Assembly (NCBI GenBank): GCA_903915035.1
Contig: CAIWRI010000102.1
Span: 1-64,000, forward strand
Reading direction: 5' to 3'
From: an uncultured Nitrosomonadales bacterium
GTDB taxonomy: Bacteria > Pseudomonadota > Gammaproteobacteria > Burkholderiales > Gallionellaceae
DNA: 64,000 nucleotides
Shown here: positions 54,741 to 64,000 of the stretch, one piece after another
Position numbering within the stretch: position 1 is the stretch's first letter
Layout: each line of letters begins with the position of its first letter
Made by a program: the position numbers and the translations under genes
Notes under the pieces: generated by a model
The model's database searches: none
Seen by the model: only the letters and a program-made list of their open reading frames with translations
Told to the model about the DNA's origin: nothing

Positions 54741-54902
54741 TTTTTTTCTGTAACGGTGTATACCGTTGCAGCACCGTATAATTGCTCTGGCCAAGCCGCA
54801 CACCAGCACAGTGATCTGCGCAGTTGCGGGCACATCGTAAGCACGATGTGTTTCCTGAGACGTTCATGTGGCGGAAGCAACGTATCTGCGATGAATCTGA
54901 TA

Positions 54903-56036
54903 TTAAACCCCATCTTTAACCTCTCGCTTATGCGTTATTTTTTGCATATCTGACGAAAAAAATTCCGGTATTAACTCTCGATAGAGATCAAGATACTTGC
55001 GGGCCGTATGATCGATACCATACTGTTCCAGGACATGCTTACGCGCAGCATTACCTAGTTTGGCGCGCAGCGCGGGTGTCTCAATCAAGCTGATCATGGC
55101 GCTGCTCAGTGCATTGCGGTCGCCAGGTTGTACAAAAATTGCATGTTCGTTGCCGGATAAAACGGAAGGAATGCCGCCAACAGGTGTAACGATGAGCGGT
55201 AATCCTGCCGCCGCCGCTTCAAGCATCGAGATTGGCACGCCTTCTGCGTAGGAGGGAAGCACAAAAATATCGGCGTTACGCAGCCAGTTAAACTTGGCTG
55301 TACCGACTGCGGGGCCTGTGAGTTCGACGCGATCTTCCAGCCCTTCGCGTGCGAGGTATGCTCGCAGTGCGCAGGCAATACCCGGATCTTCCTCGCCGCC
55401 TACCAGAACCAGACGCGCAAAAAACGGCAATTTTTTGGCACAGGCAACCAGATCCCAGATTCCCTTGCGCTGACACAAGTTTCCTAAAAACAATACGATG
55501 ATTTCACCCGCTGTCTTGTTTGTCTTGATGAACGGTGGCAGGGCAACACCATTTTCAATCACAGTAAGTTGGGCACCCGGCAAGCGCGACTCAAGCTTGT
55601 GTTGCCACTCGATAGACAGCACGACTACCCGCGCCGCGCGCCGCGCAATGAATTGTGCAAGGTATCGTGTAATTGGCGACAGTCCGTCGAGAAAAGTATC
55701 GAAGCGCGCGCCATGGACGTGCAGAACCACGGGTACGCCACGTAATCTTGCCAGCAGCAAATATGAGCCATCCAGAAAATAGCTCAGTCCGCTACAGGTA
55801 TGGATATGAGCCAAACTATGGCCTATCGGATTCAGTGCACGCCACCATGCATGCCACGACGTGAAACGCGCTGCCACGGCTCTTGCCAGTGAGCGACCTT
55901 CTGGTGTGCGCTTTCCGGTATTGAACAATATTAATTCAACCTCACACGCCAGACTGGAATGCGCTATGTCGTCGATCACGCTGGACATGCCGCCTATCAT
56001 GGGTGGCGTGGGGCCTGCCATCACAACGCGCATCAT
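54903..56036 (-). CDS. Glycosyltransferase family 4-type
   Basis: GT-B fold: VVMAGPTPPMIGGMSSVIDDIA, VVLSIEWQHKLESRLPGAQLTVIENGV, VGGEEDPG, and FVLPSYAEGVPISMLEAAAAGLPLIVTPVGGIPSVL with the E-x7-E donor-binding motif. 377 residues. The start overlaps the preceding stop by 4 bp. Not one of the three named exosortase A sugar transferases, but within their operon. Confidence 0.87.
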   Translation of the reverse strand: MMRVVMAGPTPPMIGGMSSVIDDIAHSSLACEVELILFNTGKRTPEGRSLARAVAARFTSWHAWWRALNPIGHSLAHIHTCSGLSYFLDGSYLLLARLRGVPVVLHVHGARFDTFLDGLSPITRYLAQFIARRAARVVVLSIEWQHKLESRLPGAQLTVIENGVALPPFIKTNKTAGEIIVLFLGNLCQRKGIWDLVACAKKLPFFARLVLVGGEEDPGIACALRAYLAREGLEDRVELTGPAVGTAKFNWLRNADIFVLPSYAEGVPISMLEAAAAGLPLIVTPVGGIPSVLSGNEHAIFVQPGDRNALSSAMISLIETPALRAKLGNAARKHVLEQYGIDHTARKYLDLYRELIPEFFSSDMQKITHKREVKDGV

Positions 56037-57256
56037 AGTTGGGGGCCTTTCCGCAATCGCATCAAATCGCCATAGACTATCTGATAGCGCGCTACGCTGG
56101 TCTTCCAGTTGCGCTCAGTCTCAACGAAGCGGCGACCAGCTTGTTTCAGTGTGGGCCATCGCGCTGTTGATTGCAGTAATCCCAGCACTTTATCTGCCAG
56201 AGACTGTGGATTTCCGGCGTTGAACAGCACGCCCATTTCTCCGTCCCGAATCAGTTCTTTATGTCCGCCTACATCGGATGCGACGAATAAACGCCCTTGT
56301 GCCATCGCTTCCAGCGGTTTTAACGGCGTGACCAGATCGGTGAGGCGCATTGAGTGTCGCGGATAAACCAGCACATCGATCAGGTCGTAATAACGGTTCA
56401 CGTCGTTGTGCGGCACACGACCGCTGAATATCACTCTGTCAACAATACCAAGCTTGCTAGCTAGCTGCTTGAGTGCTTTTTCATGCGGTCCGCCGCCTAC
56501 CAGTAAAACGCGCACATCCGGCGCATGATCGAGTATGCGCGGTAAGGCCCTCAGCAGTAGATCCAGCCCTTCATAGGCATAGAAAGAACCGATAAAACCC
56601 AGCACGCGCGCGCCAGTCAGTCCGAGTTGTACTTTCAATCTTTCATCCGCTGCGCCGCCTGTGGAAAACTTCTCGATATCAACCGCATTGGGAATCACGG
56701 TGACTTTAGACGAAGGAATGCCACGCGCAACGATATCGCCGCGTAGACCTTCGCAGATCGTGGTGACTGCATCAGCATGTTTGAAAGCATAAGTTTCCAT
56801 CGCACGGGTCAGGCAATAACGCAAGCTGCCTTGTTTGCTGGTGCCGTGATCTGCCGCCGCGTCTTCCCAGAAGGCGCGCACTTCGTATACGACCGGAATG
56901 CCAAAATCACGACCTGCTCGGAGCGTCGGCAACGCGTTAAGTACCGGGGAATGCACATGCAGAATATCGGGCTTTACAATGGCAATCACCTCGCACAAGC
57001 GACGCGCAAGACTTTGCATAACCGCAAATTGCTTGAGTACCGGCATGCGGCTCAACATACCAGAATGTTTGGATGTGCGATAAAAATGCAGGTCGTCTGC
57101 CTGTTCTTCCAGCACGTTACAATTGACCTGTTTCTCGCTGGTGAGATGAAAGGTTTCCCAGCCAAGCGCGCGTTGCTCGCGCAGAATCGCAGCGGTTCGA
57201 AATGTGTATCCGCTGTGCAGCGGAATCGAATGGTCGAGTATATGCAGGATGCGCAT
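56033..57256 (-). CDS. Exosortase A-associated sugar transferase 3 (GT4-like)
   Basis: MRILHILDHSIPLHSGYTFR is the characteristic start of the group (TIGR04063-like). Further features are HSPVLNALPTLRAGR, YEVRAFWEDAA, TVIPNAVDIEKF, LVGGGPHEKAL, and ALPRILDH. I place the start at 57256, giving 407 residues, one base from the amidotransferase stop; an in-frame ATG 21 bp upstream is less likely. Transfers a sugar in EPS assembly. Confidence 0.88.
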   Translation of the reverse strand: MRILHILDHSIPLHSGYTFRTAAILREQRALGWETFHLTSEKQVNCNVLEEQADDLHFYRTSKHSGMLSRMPVLKQFAVMQSLARRLCEVIAIVKPDILHVHSPVLNALPTLRAGRDFGIPVVYEVRAFWEDAAADHGTSKQGSLRYCLTRAMETYAFKHADAVTTICEGLRGDIVARGIPSSKVTVIPNAVDIEKFSTGGAADERLKVQLGLTGARVLGFIGSFYAYEGLDLLLRALPRILDHAPDVRVLLVGGGPHEKALKQLASKLGIVDRVIFSGRVPHNDVNRYYDLIDVLVYPRHSMRLTDLVTPLKPLEAMAQGRLFVASDVGGHKELIRDGEMGVLFNAGNPQSLADKVLGLLQSTARWPTLKQAGRRFVETERNWKTSVARYQIVYGDLMRLRKGPQL

Positions 57257-57257
57257 A

Positions 57258-59165
57258 TCAGCGGATATCCGGTTCATTCATGACGTTGCCCAAAAAGGCA
57301 TCAAACATGAGCAGTGACCAGAGCGGTGCACTGTAGTCTCGCCTTCCGGCTTCGTGTTCCTCAACAAGGTGCGTGAGAAAATCGCGATTGAAAATCCCGC
57401 TGTAAGCCAGGCGGTTGCCAAGTACAGATTTTTTTACTCGATCCCGTAATGGGCCGCGAAACCAGCTTGCAAGAGGTACGGCAAAGCCCATCTTTGGACG
57501 ATAGAGGATGTCCTCGGGAAGGTGAGGTGCGAGCGCTTTCTTGAAAATGTACTTTCCTTCGCCGCTGCGCAATTTGTAATCCGAGGGTAGGCCGGAAGTC
57601 CATTCTACAAACTGGTGATCGAGCAGCGGCACGCGCACTTCCAGCGCATGCGCCATGCTTGCCCTGTCCACTTTGGTGAGGATGTCGCCTGGCAGGTAGG
57701 TCTTCATATCGAGGTATTGCACCAGGGATAGCGGATCATTGGTAGGCGACTGCGCGGCATGGTTTTTCAAAACTTCAACAGCCTTGTAGCCTTGCAGTTC
57801 ACGCTGGAAAGACGTGCTGAAAAGGCGCGCGCGCAGCTTGTCGTCCATGACAGAGACACTGTGGAAATAGCCTTCTACGGAGTCGCGCGCAAGCGCTTCG
57901 AAAGTAGTTTTTGCACGAAAAATCTTAGGCGCAAAGTCAGCTTTTGGATATATTGTTCCGAGTAATCCGAAAAGCGGACGACGGATTCCTAATGGCAGCA
58001 GGGACCTCATTTTTTCCTCATGCATATGGGTGCGATAGCGACGGTAGCCCGCAAAATTTTCGTCCCCGCCATCGCCGGAAAGTGCAACGGTGACGCTTTT
58101 TTTCGCCAATTCACATACACGGTAAGTAGGTAGTGCCGAGCTGTCGGCATAGGGTTCATCATAAAGCGTGGCGAGGCGATCAATTAGCGCGAAATCATCA
58201 GTGTTCACCTGTCCCGTGTTGTGTCTGGTGTGGTAGCGACTAGCTATCCTGGCGGCATATTCGGCCTCGTTGAATTTCGGATTAGTAAATCCGATCGAAC
58301 AGGTATTGACTGGGTCTGGCGAGAGTTCGGCCATCATGGCGACTACAGCACCGGAATCGACACCGCCGGACAGAAATGCACCTAGCGGGACTTCGGCTAC
58401 CAGGCGGATTTTTACGGCTTCCCTGACCCGCCGGATCAGTTCTTCACCGGCGTCTTGCTCGGAAATCTGCCCCACAGGATTGAAAGGGATATCCCAGTAT
58501 TTTTTTGGTGCGGGAAAAGGTTTGCCATGGGTCAGTGTGAGACTATAGCCAGGAGAGAGTTTTCGGGCGTCGTTGAAAATGGTTCGGGGTTCAGGAATAT
58601 AGCCATAGGCAAAGTATTCTTCGATAGCGCAACTGTCCATTTTGCGGGGAAAATCAGGATAAGCAAGCAAAGCTTTGAGTTCGGAACCAAACAGGAAAAT
58701 GCCATTTGGCAGCAGGCCGTAATATAGCGGCTTGATACCTAGCCGATCGCGCGCGAGAAACAGGGTGTTTTTATTGCAATCCCACAGGGCGAAGGCAAAC
58801 ATGCCACGGAAACGGTGCACACATGCTTCCCCCCATTCTTCCCAGGCATGCACGATGACTTCGGTGTCGCAGTGGGTGCGGAAAGTATGGCCGAGTGATA
58901 CAAGTTCAGGCATCAGGTCGACAAAATTGTAAATCTCGCCATTGAATACGACAACCACGCTGCCGTCCTCGTTGAAAAGCGGTTGCTGCCCGGATGACAG
59001 GTCGATGATGGAAAGTCTGCGATGTCCGAATCCTAAGCCAGCTTCGACATGTATTCCGCCTTCATCCGGTCCGCGGTGAAGCTGGGACGCGTTCATGAGC
59101 GAAAGCACATTCCTGTCGATCTCAGCTTTTCCCCTGGTGTCAAAGATGCCTGTTATTCCGCACAT
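57258..59165 (-). CDS. Amidotransferase 1, exosortase A-associated (asparagine synthetase-like)
   Basis: A complete class II glutamine amidotransferase: Cys2 (MCGITGIFD), HRRLSIIDLSSGQQP, FNGEIYNF, then the synthetase domain with FLSGGVDSG and ALSGDGGDENFAGY. 635 residues. It matches the group tied to exosortase A operons (TIGR03108-like). It lies between two sugar transferases. Compare the relative at 21529, which lacks the glutaminase motifs. It likely makes an amide on a sugar acid of the exopolymer. Confidence 0.93.
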   Translation of the reverse strand: MCGITGIFDTRGKAEIDRNVLSLMNASQLHRGPDEGGIHVEAGLGFGHRRLSIIDLSSGQQPLFNEDGSVVVVFNGEIYNFVDLMPELVSLGHTFRTHCDTEVIVHAWEEWGEACVHRFRGMFAFALWDCNKNTLFLARDRLGIKPLYYGLLPNGIFLFGSELKALLAYPDFPRKMDSCAIEEYFAYGYIPEPRTIFNDARKLSPGYSLTLTHGKPFPAPKKYWDIPFNPVGQISEQDAGEELIRRVREAVKIRLVAEVPLGAFLSGGVDSGAVVAMMAELSPDPVNTCSIGFTNPKFNEAEYAARIASRYHTRHNTGQVNTDDFALIDRLATLYDEPYADSSALPTYRVCELAKKSVTVALSGDGGDENFAGYRRYRTHMHEEKMRSLLPLGIRRPLFGLLGTIYPKADFAPKIFRAKTTFEALARDSVEGYFHSVSVMDDKLRARLFSTSFQRELQGYKAVEVLKNHAAQSPTNDPLSLVQYLDMKTYLPGDILTKVDRASMAHALEVRVPLLDHQFVEWTSGLPSDYKLRSGEGKYIFKKALAPHLPEDILYRPKMGFAVPLASWFRGPLRDRVKKSVLGNRLAYSGIFNRDFLTHLVEEHEAGRRDYSAPLWSLLMFDAFLGNVMNEPDIR

Positions 59166-59168
59166 AGC

Positions 59169-60320
59169 TCAGTTCCCCGTCATTTTGGTCATCTGATGAC
59201 CATGGTCATAGACTTGCAAATAGGCACGTACCATGGCGTCCATGCTGAAGTGCTTTACTGCGCTTTTTCTTGCGGTTTTACCGTGACGTATGATCAGAGG
59301 ACGATAATCAAGATAGCTTAACATGCAGCGCACCATGGCTTCCGGGTCCGCTGGCGGTACCAGCATGCCGGTTTTATCGCTCATGACCAGCTCCTCATTA
59401 CCACCTACTTGCGTGGCAATCACAGGCAGTCCGCTTGCCATGGCTTCCAGTATGGTATTTGAGATGCCTTCAGATAGAGACGGCAGGACAAAAATATCCA
59501 TCTGGCGCATGATCCCGGCTATGTCGTCGCGAGCACCCGGTAGCCAGGCGATATCAGCGCATTGGGCAGCTTCCAGCAGTGCTGCGGCCTGATTTTTGAG
59601 TGAGCCATCTCCTATGAGGATGAGGCGCACCGTTTTACGCAGCTCCGGTCTGATTTCAAGCAGGCGGATAAAAGCGCGCACCAGGTTGGTTTGATCTTTG
59701 ACGGGTTGCATTCTTCCTACCGTGCCGAAAACGATTAAACCTGATTTTGAGAAAGGCAGGGCGTTGTTTTTTTCAGCGGAAGGGTGAAATTTTTCTGTAT
59801 CAACGCCGTTGTAAATTTGTGTGAGCTTGTTTTTTGGAACGCCGACCTTTAAATGCATATAAGATTCAAGATCGCGTGACAGGGCAATGGCGTGGTTGAC
59901 AACGGGCATGAGTGAGCGTCGCAACAGACGATGCTTGCGGTTATTACCGTCGATATCATCAAACTCCCTGCCGTGTTCGCTGTGTATGCGTACCCTGACA
60001 CCTGCCAAAATAGCAGGAATAACCGCTTCCAGCGTGGCCAGATTACGCGTATGCACGATATCGGGTTTTAGCACTGTGAATTGTTGCCACAGGCGGTAAT
60101 AGAGATGGAAATCGTTTCCTTCCCGCTTTTTAAGATCGATGATCTCGACATCCTTGCGATAAATTCTGTCCCGAAAATCCGAATAGCCTTTCAGGCACAG
60201 GATGACATGCCGGTAACGATCTTCAGGGATATGGTTAATCAGGTTGACCAGACCGTTTTCCAGTCCGCCGATATCCAGACGGTAAATGACATGAGCGATC
60301 AGCGGGGGGTTATTTGCCAT
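59169..60320 (-). CDS. Exosortase A-associated sugar transferase 2 (GT4-like)
   Basis: The start ANNPPLIAHVIYRLDIGGLENGLVNLINHI is characteristic (TIGR03088-like). Further features are HTRNLATLEAVIPAILAG, QIYNGVDTEKFHPS, LIGDGSLKNQAA and FVLPSLSEGISNTILEAMASGLPVIATQVGGNEEL. 383 residues. The start overlaps the exosortase gene by 11 bp, showing translational coupling. Confidence 0.9.
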   Translation of the reverse strand: MANNPPLIAHVIYRLDIGGLENGLVNLINHIPEDRYRHVILCLKGYSDFRDRIYRKDVEIIDLKKREGNDFHLYYRLWQQFTVLKPDIVHTRNLATLEAVIPAILAGVRVRIHSEHGREFDDIDGNNRKHRLLRRSLMPVVNHAIALSRDLESYMHLKVGVPKNKLTQIYNGVDTEKFHPSAEKNNALPFSKSGLIVFGTVGRMQPVKDQTNLVRAFIRLLEIRPELRKTVRLILIGDGSLKNQAAALLEAAQCADIAWLPGARDDIAGIMRQMDIFVLPSLSEGISNTILEAMASGLPVIATQVGGNEELVMSDKTGMLVPPADPEAMVRCMLSYLDYRPLIIRHGKTARKSAVKHFSMDAMVRAYLQVYDHGHQMTKMTGN

Positions 60321-61869
60321 GATTTTTAGCTACTTTCGCAACCTGACTCAGGGTAAGTTTTATCTGTGGCAGCATCTGTTGCAAAAAATTACGCATCAAA
60401 TTTTCTGCCGCGCTGGCATCGTCCTGGAGCGGGGTTGCAAGAATAATCACTGCAGCATCATCTCGCCCATCTAGCAGCCTGGACTTGGCTTCCAATGCCT
60501 TGGCGATATAAGGACTGATTATCCAATGATTGTCCATCCAGTACCATTGCCAGACCAGGAGTCGCATTTCAGGAGAGTGCAAATGCGCTTCAATCAGTGG
60601 TACCCGCTCATTACCGATGAGTACAGTCTTCTGAGCATCTCCTACATTGCCCCAGAATTTGTCATTGCTTGTCACCAGTTTATTTTCAGAGGAAATAAGT
60701 TCAAATCCACGTGTCTGGCCATGGTAATAGGCTGCATACAGGGAAACAGCCTTGCCTTCTTTGATGTAGTTTTGGGTAAACTGGATCCTGCTGCCGAGAT
60801 AGTGTGGAGTCCAGTTGGATAAGGGATGAGGGTCTGGTTGCCATTGACCACCAGCTGGCGGCGGAATGAAAGACAAATCGGCGGGAGCGTTCAATAATTT
60901 GTCCAAATGCATGGCGTAAAGAGGCGGGGACAGTGTCAGAATAATTACTACAGACAGCGGAAAAATAAAACTGCAGGTAGTTATTGGCTGTAGTATTGGC
61001 CTGCTTATTTTATGCGCGACGGGAAGACTGTATTTATTTTCGCGAAACATGGACCCGATCCAGAACAAAAATAGCATCACGATGCCGAAAAATATCCAGC
61101 CGTAAATAAGATGGTCGATGCCAACAGCCAGGCGCATATCACTCAGGTTTCCGATCATCACGATCATATAAGCGCGAAGCCCGTTCGCCAAGACGGGGGT
61201 TATCGCGGAAGCCAAGATAAAGATTAGTCTTCTTGACATATTCCGGTAGCTAAAATATGCATAAAGTACGCCTAGCGTCAGGGACGAGACGAAATAACGC
61301 AGTCCGCTGCAGGCTTCAACTACCGACCAGCTGCCATTTGGCAGGCTAAAAAACGTACCTTCACGATAAATCGGAACCCCGGTAAGTTGCAGTGCTGCGA
61401 CAGTAAAATCCGCAGTGAAGTTCATCATGGCAGGGATCAGAGCTTCACCAAATGGAACGGCAAGAAGCAGGAAAAACAGCGGAAAGGTGATCCGGCGAAA
61501 TACATCGTTACCCAGCAGCATCCAGACGGATGCGATAAGCATGCCGATAACACTGTATTGCTGCACGACCATGGCGCCAGCCTGATGACCCAGTTGCCAG
61601 ATAATTCCACTGAGGAGTAAGGCGATCATTCCCCGGAAAGCGGGTCTGGGATAAACTTCAGCCAAGGATGCACGTTCTCGCCAGACCAGCCAGAGGCTGA
61701 TGGGGAAAATCAGAAATCCGTGAGTATAGGTTTCATTGTTCAACCATGTTTGTATCGTGAAACGGACGATTTCATGATAGCTGGCGAGTATGGTTAGTAC
61801 AGCTACGAACACAACAATTAAGGCTGAGCGCCAGTGGACGGGTACGTTGAAGCTGGCGACAGTCTTCAT
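60310..61869 (-). CDS. xrtA: Exosortase A fused to an EpsI domain
   Basis: Membrane cysteine protease-transpeptidase that recognises the PEP-CTERM tail. Eight or so helices occupy residues ~15-300. The catalytic triad is visible as Cys187 (VVEACSGLRYF), Arg232 (NGLRAYMIV) and His253 (GIDHLIYGW). Residues ~320-519 form the EpsI-like outer domain (LSNWTPHYLGSRIQFTQNYIK, VWQWYWMDNHWI). 519 residues, the usual length for the XrtA fusion type. Overlaps both neighbours. Confidence 0.95.
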   Translation of the reverse strand: MKTVASFNVPVHWRSALIVVFVAVLTILASYHEIVRFTIQTWLNNETYTHGFLIFPISLWLVWRERASLAEVYPRPAFRGMIALLLSGIIWQLGHQAGAMVVQQYSVIGMLIASVWMLLGNDVFRRITFPLFFLLLAVPFGEALIPAMMNFTADFTVAALQLTGVPIYREGTFFSLPNGSWSVVEACSGLRYFVSSLTLGVLYAYFSYRNMSRRLIFILASAITPVLANGLRAYMIVMIGNLSDMRLAVGIDHLIYGWIFFGIVMLFLFWIGSMFRENKYSLPVAHKISRPILQPITTCSFIFPLSVVIILTLSPPLYAMHLDKLLNAPADLSFIPPPAGGQWQPDPHPLSNWTPHYLGSRIQFTQNYIKEGKAVSLYAAYYHGQTRGFELISSENKLVTSNDKFWGNVGDAQKTVLIGNERVPLIEAHLHSPEMRLLVWQWYWMDNHWIISPYIAKALEAKSRLLDGRDDAAVIILATPLQDDASAAENLMRNFLQQMLPQIKLTLSQVAKVAKNHGK

Positions 61870-63086
61870 GTTGCTTCCTCTTGATGTCTTTGCGGCTTAA
61901 CTTCCAAAAAGTCATCAATTTTTGCAAGATTTCGCGTCCAGTCATATTGATCCAGTATTACGTCGCGTCCAGTCTTATTCCGGGTAAATTTTGATTCAAG
62001 CTGGCTGAGAATCTGTCTTGAGATTTCTTCTGCGCTATGCCCGATGAAACAGCCCGTTTCCCTATCTGCCGTTATGCCTTCCATGGCCTGCGGCGTTGCA
62101 ATGACGGGTTTTTCCATTGACATGGCTTCGAGCACCTTGTTCTGTATGCCTCTTGCAATTCTGAGCGGCGCAACAGCCATGTGCGCGCAGGCAAGATAGG
62201 GGCGTATGTCAGCTACGCGTCCGGTCACATGAATGCCCTGCAGGGATGACAGTTTAATGACAGATTTTACCGGATTAGAGCCTACGATATAGAAACAGGC
62301 ATGCGGTTTTTTTGCCAAAACTTGCGGAAATATATCGCGGGCAAACCACTCCACGGCATCAATATTGGGCCAGTAATCCATGGCGCCGGTGAATACCAGT
62401 ACCGTTTCCTCCTGTCCGTAGGGATTGTCATAAGCTATATCCGGGGAAAAGTATTCCGCATCGACGCCGTTGCAGTAGACATGAATCCGGCTCTTGGTGA
62501 GTGGCGCAAGCTGATTGAAATGAGCCGCTTCTTTGGGAGAGACAAAAAATGAAGCGTCGAAATCACCGGCAATTTTTCGTTCATAATTGAGCAGTAGTCT
62601 GCCTTCTCGGCGGTAAAGTGCATTTAGCGGCCAGCGCTTCGATTGCGCATATTGAGTCCACTTGTCGGAGTCGATATCCACGAAGTCCATGATCCGTTTC
62701 ACGTGAGCGAAATGTTCGACATATTGAGCCATGGCTGAAGAGAAAACGACGATGCTGTCGAAATTGCGATGCGCTACGGCCGAGTTGACCCAGGATTGCA
62801 ATTGTGCATTTCTGTAATAGGGCAGAGTCAGCGCTTCACCTGAGAATAAGCCGGATAAGCTGCGCAATCTGGAGATGCGCGGATTCATCGGTAGCAGGCA
62901 GCATTCCTTGCATAAGGTCTGCAAAAAATTCACGTACTGCCAGTCATCTTCATTGTCGATGAAAGTGCCAAGATAGATATTGTATCGGGTGCGGAGGTGC
63001 TGGAGCAGGTGGAATGACCTGATCTTGTCGCCCTTGTTTGGCGGGTAGGGTATGCGATGTGTGAGATAGAGCAAATTATTGATCAT
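61866..63086 (-). CDS. Exosortase A-associated sugar transferase 1 (GT4-like)
   Basis: The start LLYLTHRIPYPPNKGDKIRSF is the hallmark of this group (TIGR03087-like). DFVDIDSDKWTQYA, YCNGVDAEYFSPD, LVFTGAMDYWPNIDAVEWFA, VGSNPVKSV and APLRIARGIQNKVLEAMSMEKPVIATP follow. 406 residues. Overlaps xrtA by 4 bp. Confidence 0.92.
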   Translation of the reverse strand: MINNLLYLTHRIPYPPNKGDKIRSFHLLQHLRTRYNIYLGTFIDNEDDWQYVNFLQTLCKECCLLPMNPRISRLRSLSGLFSGEALTLPYYRNAQLQSWVNSAVAHRNFDSIVVFSSAMAQYVEHFAHVKRIMDFVDIDSDKWTQYAQSKRWPLNALYRREGRLLLNYERKIAGDFDASFFVSPKEAAHFNQLAPLTKSRIHVYCNGVDAEYFSPDIAYDNPYGQEETVLVFTGAMDYWPNIDAVEWFARDIFPQVLAKKPHACFYIVGSNPVKSVIKLSSLQGIHVTGRVADIRPYLACAHMAVAPLRIARGIQNKVLEAMSMEKPVIATPQAMEGITADRETGCFIGHSAEEISRQILSQLESKFTRNKTGRDVILDQYDWTRNLAKIDDFLEVKPQRHQEEAT

Positions 63087-63091
63087 CGTGT

Positions 63092-64000
63092 TTACCCGAG
63101 ATTTTTAACGATGTGAGGGCCGATAAAATTCGCAACAGGCATGGGAAGCCTGCGCCAAGCCTTGATGAATATCTGGTATTTTGGGTTTAGTGGGCTCTGC
63201 TCAGGTATCTGTTTTGCACGGTGAAGTTGATATTCATAGTGCAAGGGGCTAGGTTCGAATCCCCAATTTTTCTTGAAATCGAATGATCCGGTGCCGCATT
63301 TACTGCGCCCGTAATCGAACACTGTGCAGCCACGTTCGCATGCGCGCCGCATCAGTTCCCAGTACTTGAAGTCATTTGCTGCTAAGCTTCTTGCCTTGAT
63401 CGTATCGCCGGCATAATAGGGAAGCACTTCATTTTTGAAATAAAAAGACAACACACTACTGACGACTTCCCCGTCAAGGGTAACGGAAAGTACCTCGCAA
63501 TCCCTGCCAAAAATCTGTTTGAGCAGGGTGAAATAGCTTTTTGGCAGAGCCGGTGTTCCATGACGAAGCATGTTGTCAGAAAATACCGTATAGAACCTGT
63601 CGATAGTATCGTCCAGAGAACTTGCAAGGCCATGCTTAATACCGCGGCGCACCATGGCTCGCTGTTTGTGCGGAATATTTTTCATGTTCTGTTCTACATT
63701 CTTGTCGATAGGCTTGCGAAAGGTGACGTAAATGTCTTTCGTTGGCCAGTCAGCGTGACGGGCTCGCAGATTTCGATATTCCAGGTAATCAACATTTAAG
63801 TCAGACGCAAGTTTTTGTGCAGCATGATCCAGCAATTCACGCGCGGCTTCCGTCTCGGCAGCAATCCCGCCATATACGCAAAAAGGCAGTGAAGACAGCG
63901 AGTGGCCGAACAAGAAATGCCGGATTTGTGCGAGCGGCAGAATGCCTGCAATTTTTCCGTTCGCCTCAGCCAGAAAAAAATAGGTGCGATGACCGAAAGC
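63092..64000 (-). CDS. FemAB-like GNAT protein, exosortase A-associated (5' end cut)
   Basis: The reading frame continues to the window end (63914-64000 reads in frame: FGHRTYFFLAEANGKIAGI, then LPLAQIRHFLFGHSL), so the Met at 63913 is internal and the true start lies outside. The end shows the acyltransferase_6 fold: TFRKPIDKNVEQNMKNIPHKQRAMVRRG, LPYYAGDTIKARSLAANDFKYWELMRRA and FDYGRSKCGTGSFDFKKNWGFEP. The last motif is the signature of the FemAB-related group of exosortase loci (TIGR03019-like). It lies 5 bp before sugar transferase 1. It may transfer an amino acid or acyl group to the polymer. Confidence 0.9.
   Translation of the reverse strand, partial: AFGHRTYFFLAEANGKIAGILPLAQIRHFLFGHSLSSLPFCVYGGIAAETEAARELLDHAAQKLASDLNVDYLEYRNLRARHADWPTKDIYVTFRKPIDKNVEQNMKNIPHKQRAMVRRGIKHGLASSLDDTIDRFYTVFSDNMLRHGTPALPKSYFTLLKQIFGRDCEVLSVTLDGEVVSSVLSFYFKNEVLPYYAGDTIKARSLAANDFKYWELMRRACERGCTVFDYGRSKCGTGSFDFKKNWGFEPSPLHYEYQLHRAKQIPEQSPLNPKYQIFIKAWRRLPMPVANFIGPHIVKNLG

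Overview
The window reads as a chromosomal segment of a betaproteobacterium. My best guess is the Nitrosomonadales side (Gallionellaceae/Sulfuricellaceae-like). That guess rests on an exosortase A (XrtA/PEP-CTERM) exopolysaccharide locus, a class III PHA synthase, a pyrophosphate-dependent phosphofructokinase and the style of the proteins; no rRNA or tRNA gene is present to test it. I saw no insertion sequence, prophage or CRISPR array.

Layout. (1) 1-405 is a degenerate 20-21 bp tandem array that runs into the end of a small minus-strand ORF. (2) 847-13671 is housekeeping: sbcD-sbcC, then ppa-folD on the minus strand and, divergently, pfp (PPi-dependent phosphofructokinase), followed by a large MASE1/CHASE/PAS/GGDEF diguanylate cyclase and a beta-CASP metallo-hydrolase. 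(3) 13929-20859 is a polyhydroxyalkanoate locus: a 55-residue ribbon-helix-helix-like ORF, a coiled-coil granule protein, two tandem phasin-like paralogues, phaE, phaC with an unusual Lys/Pro/Ala tail, phaB, convergent phaA, and a second phaB. Intercistronic hairpins sit between the phasins and phaE and between phaC and phaB. (4) 20860-21528 is a gap holding a second 20-bp periodic array whose core resembles the first.

(5) 21529-64000 is a long exopolysaccharide/exosortase A region. It opens with a minus-strand operon (polysaccharide deacetylase, PLP-dependent decarboxylase, asparagine-synthetase-like protein) and, divergently, the PrsT-type TPR lipoprotein. Next comes a compact accessory group at 29144-35033: a nitroreductase-like protein, a PEP-CTERM protein behind a sigma-54-like promoter, a ThiF/E1-like adenylyltransferase, two tandem FeeM-type N-acyl amino acid synthases and a GAF protein. 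Then follow a glycosyltransferase, a frameshifted OafA-like acyltransferase, a secreted TPR protein, a Wzx-type flippase, several GT2 glycosyltransferases, and a GtrB/GtrA/GT-C-like glycan decoration module with an epimerase and a methyltransferase. The last part is a minus-strand run that reads, in transcription order: FemAB (cut by the window end), sugar transferase 1, exosortase A fused to EpsI, sugar transferase 2, amidotransferase 1, sugar transferase 3, another glycosyltransferase, a CapK-like AMP ligase, an alpha/alpha-toroid protein, a formyltransferase and the XrtA-associated O-ligase.

How it fits together. The glycosyltransferases, flippase and ligase/polymerase would make and export a surface polysaccharide. 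Exosortase A would process PEP-CTERM proteins such as the one at 30503 and deliver them to the surface. The most interesting unit is the nitroreductase + ThiF + tandem N-acyl amino acid synthase + PEP-CTERM + GAF group. It looks like a small lipid-modification or signalling pathway tied to the exosortase system, with the first two components resembling the two halves of the mycobacterial MoeY fusion.
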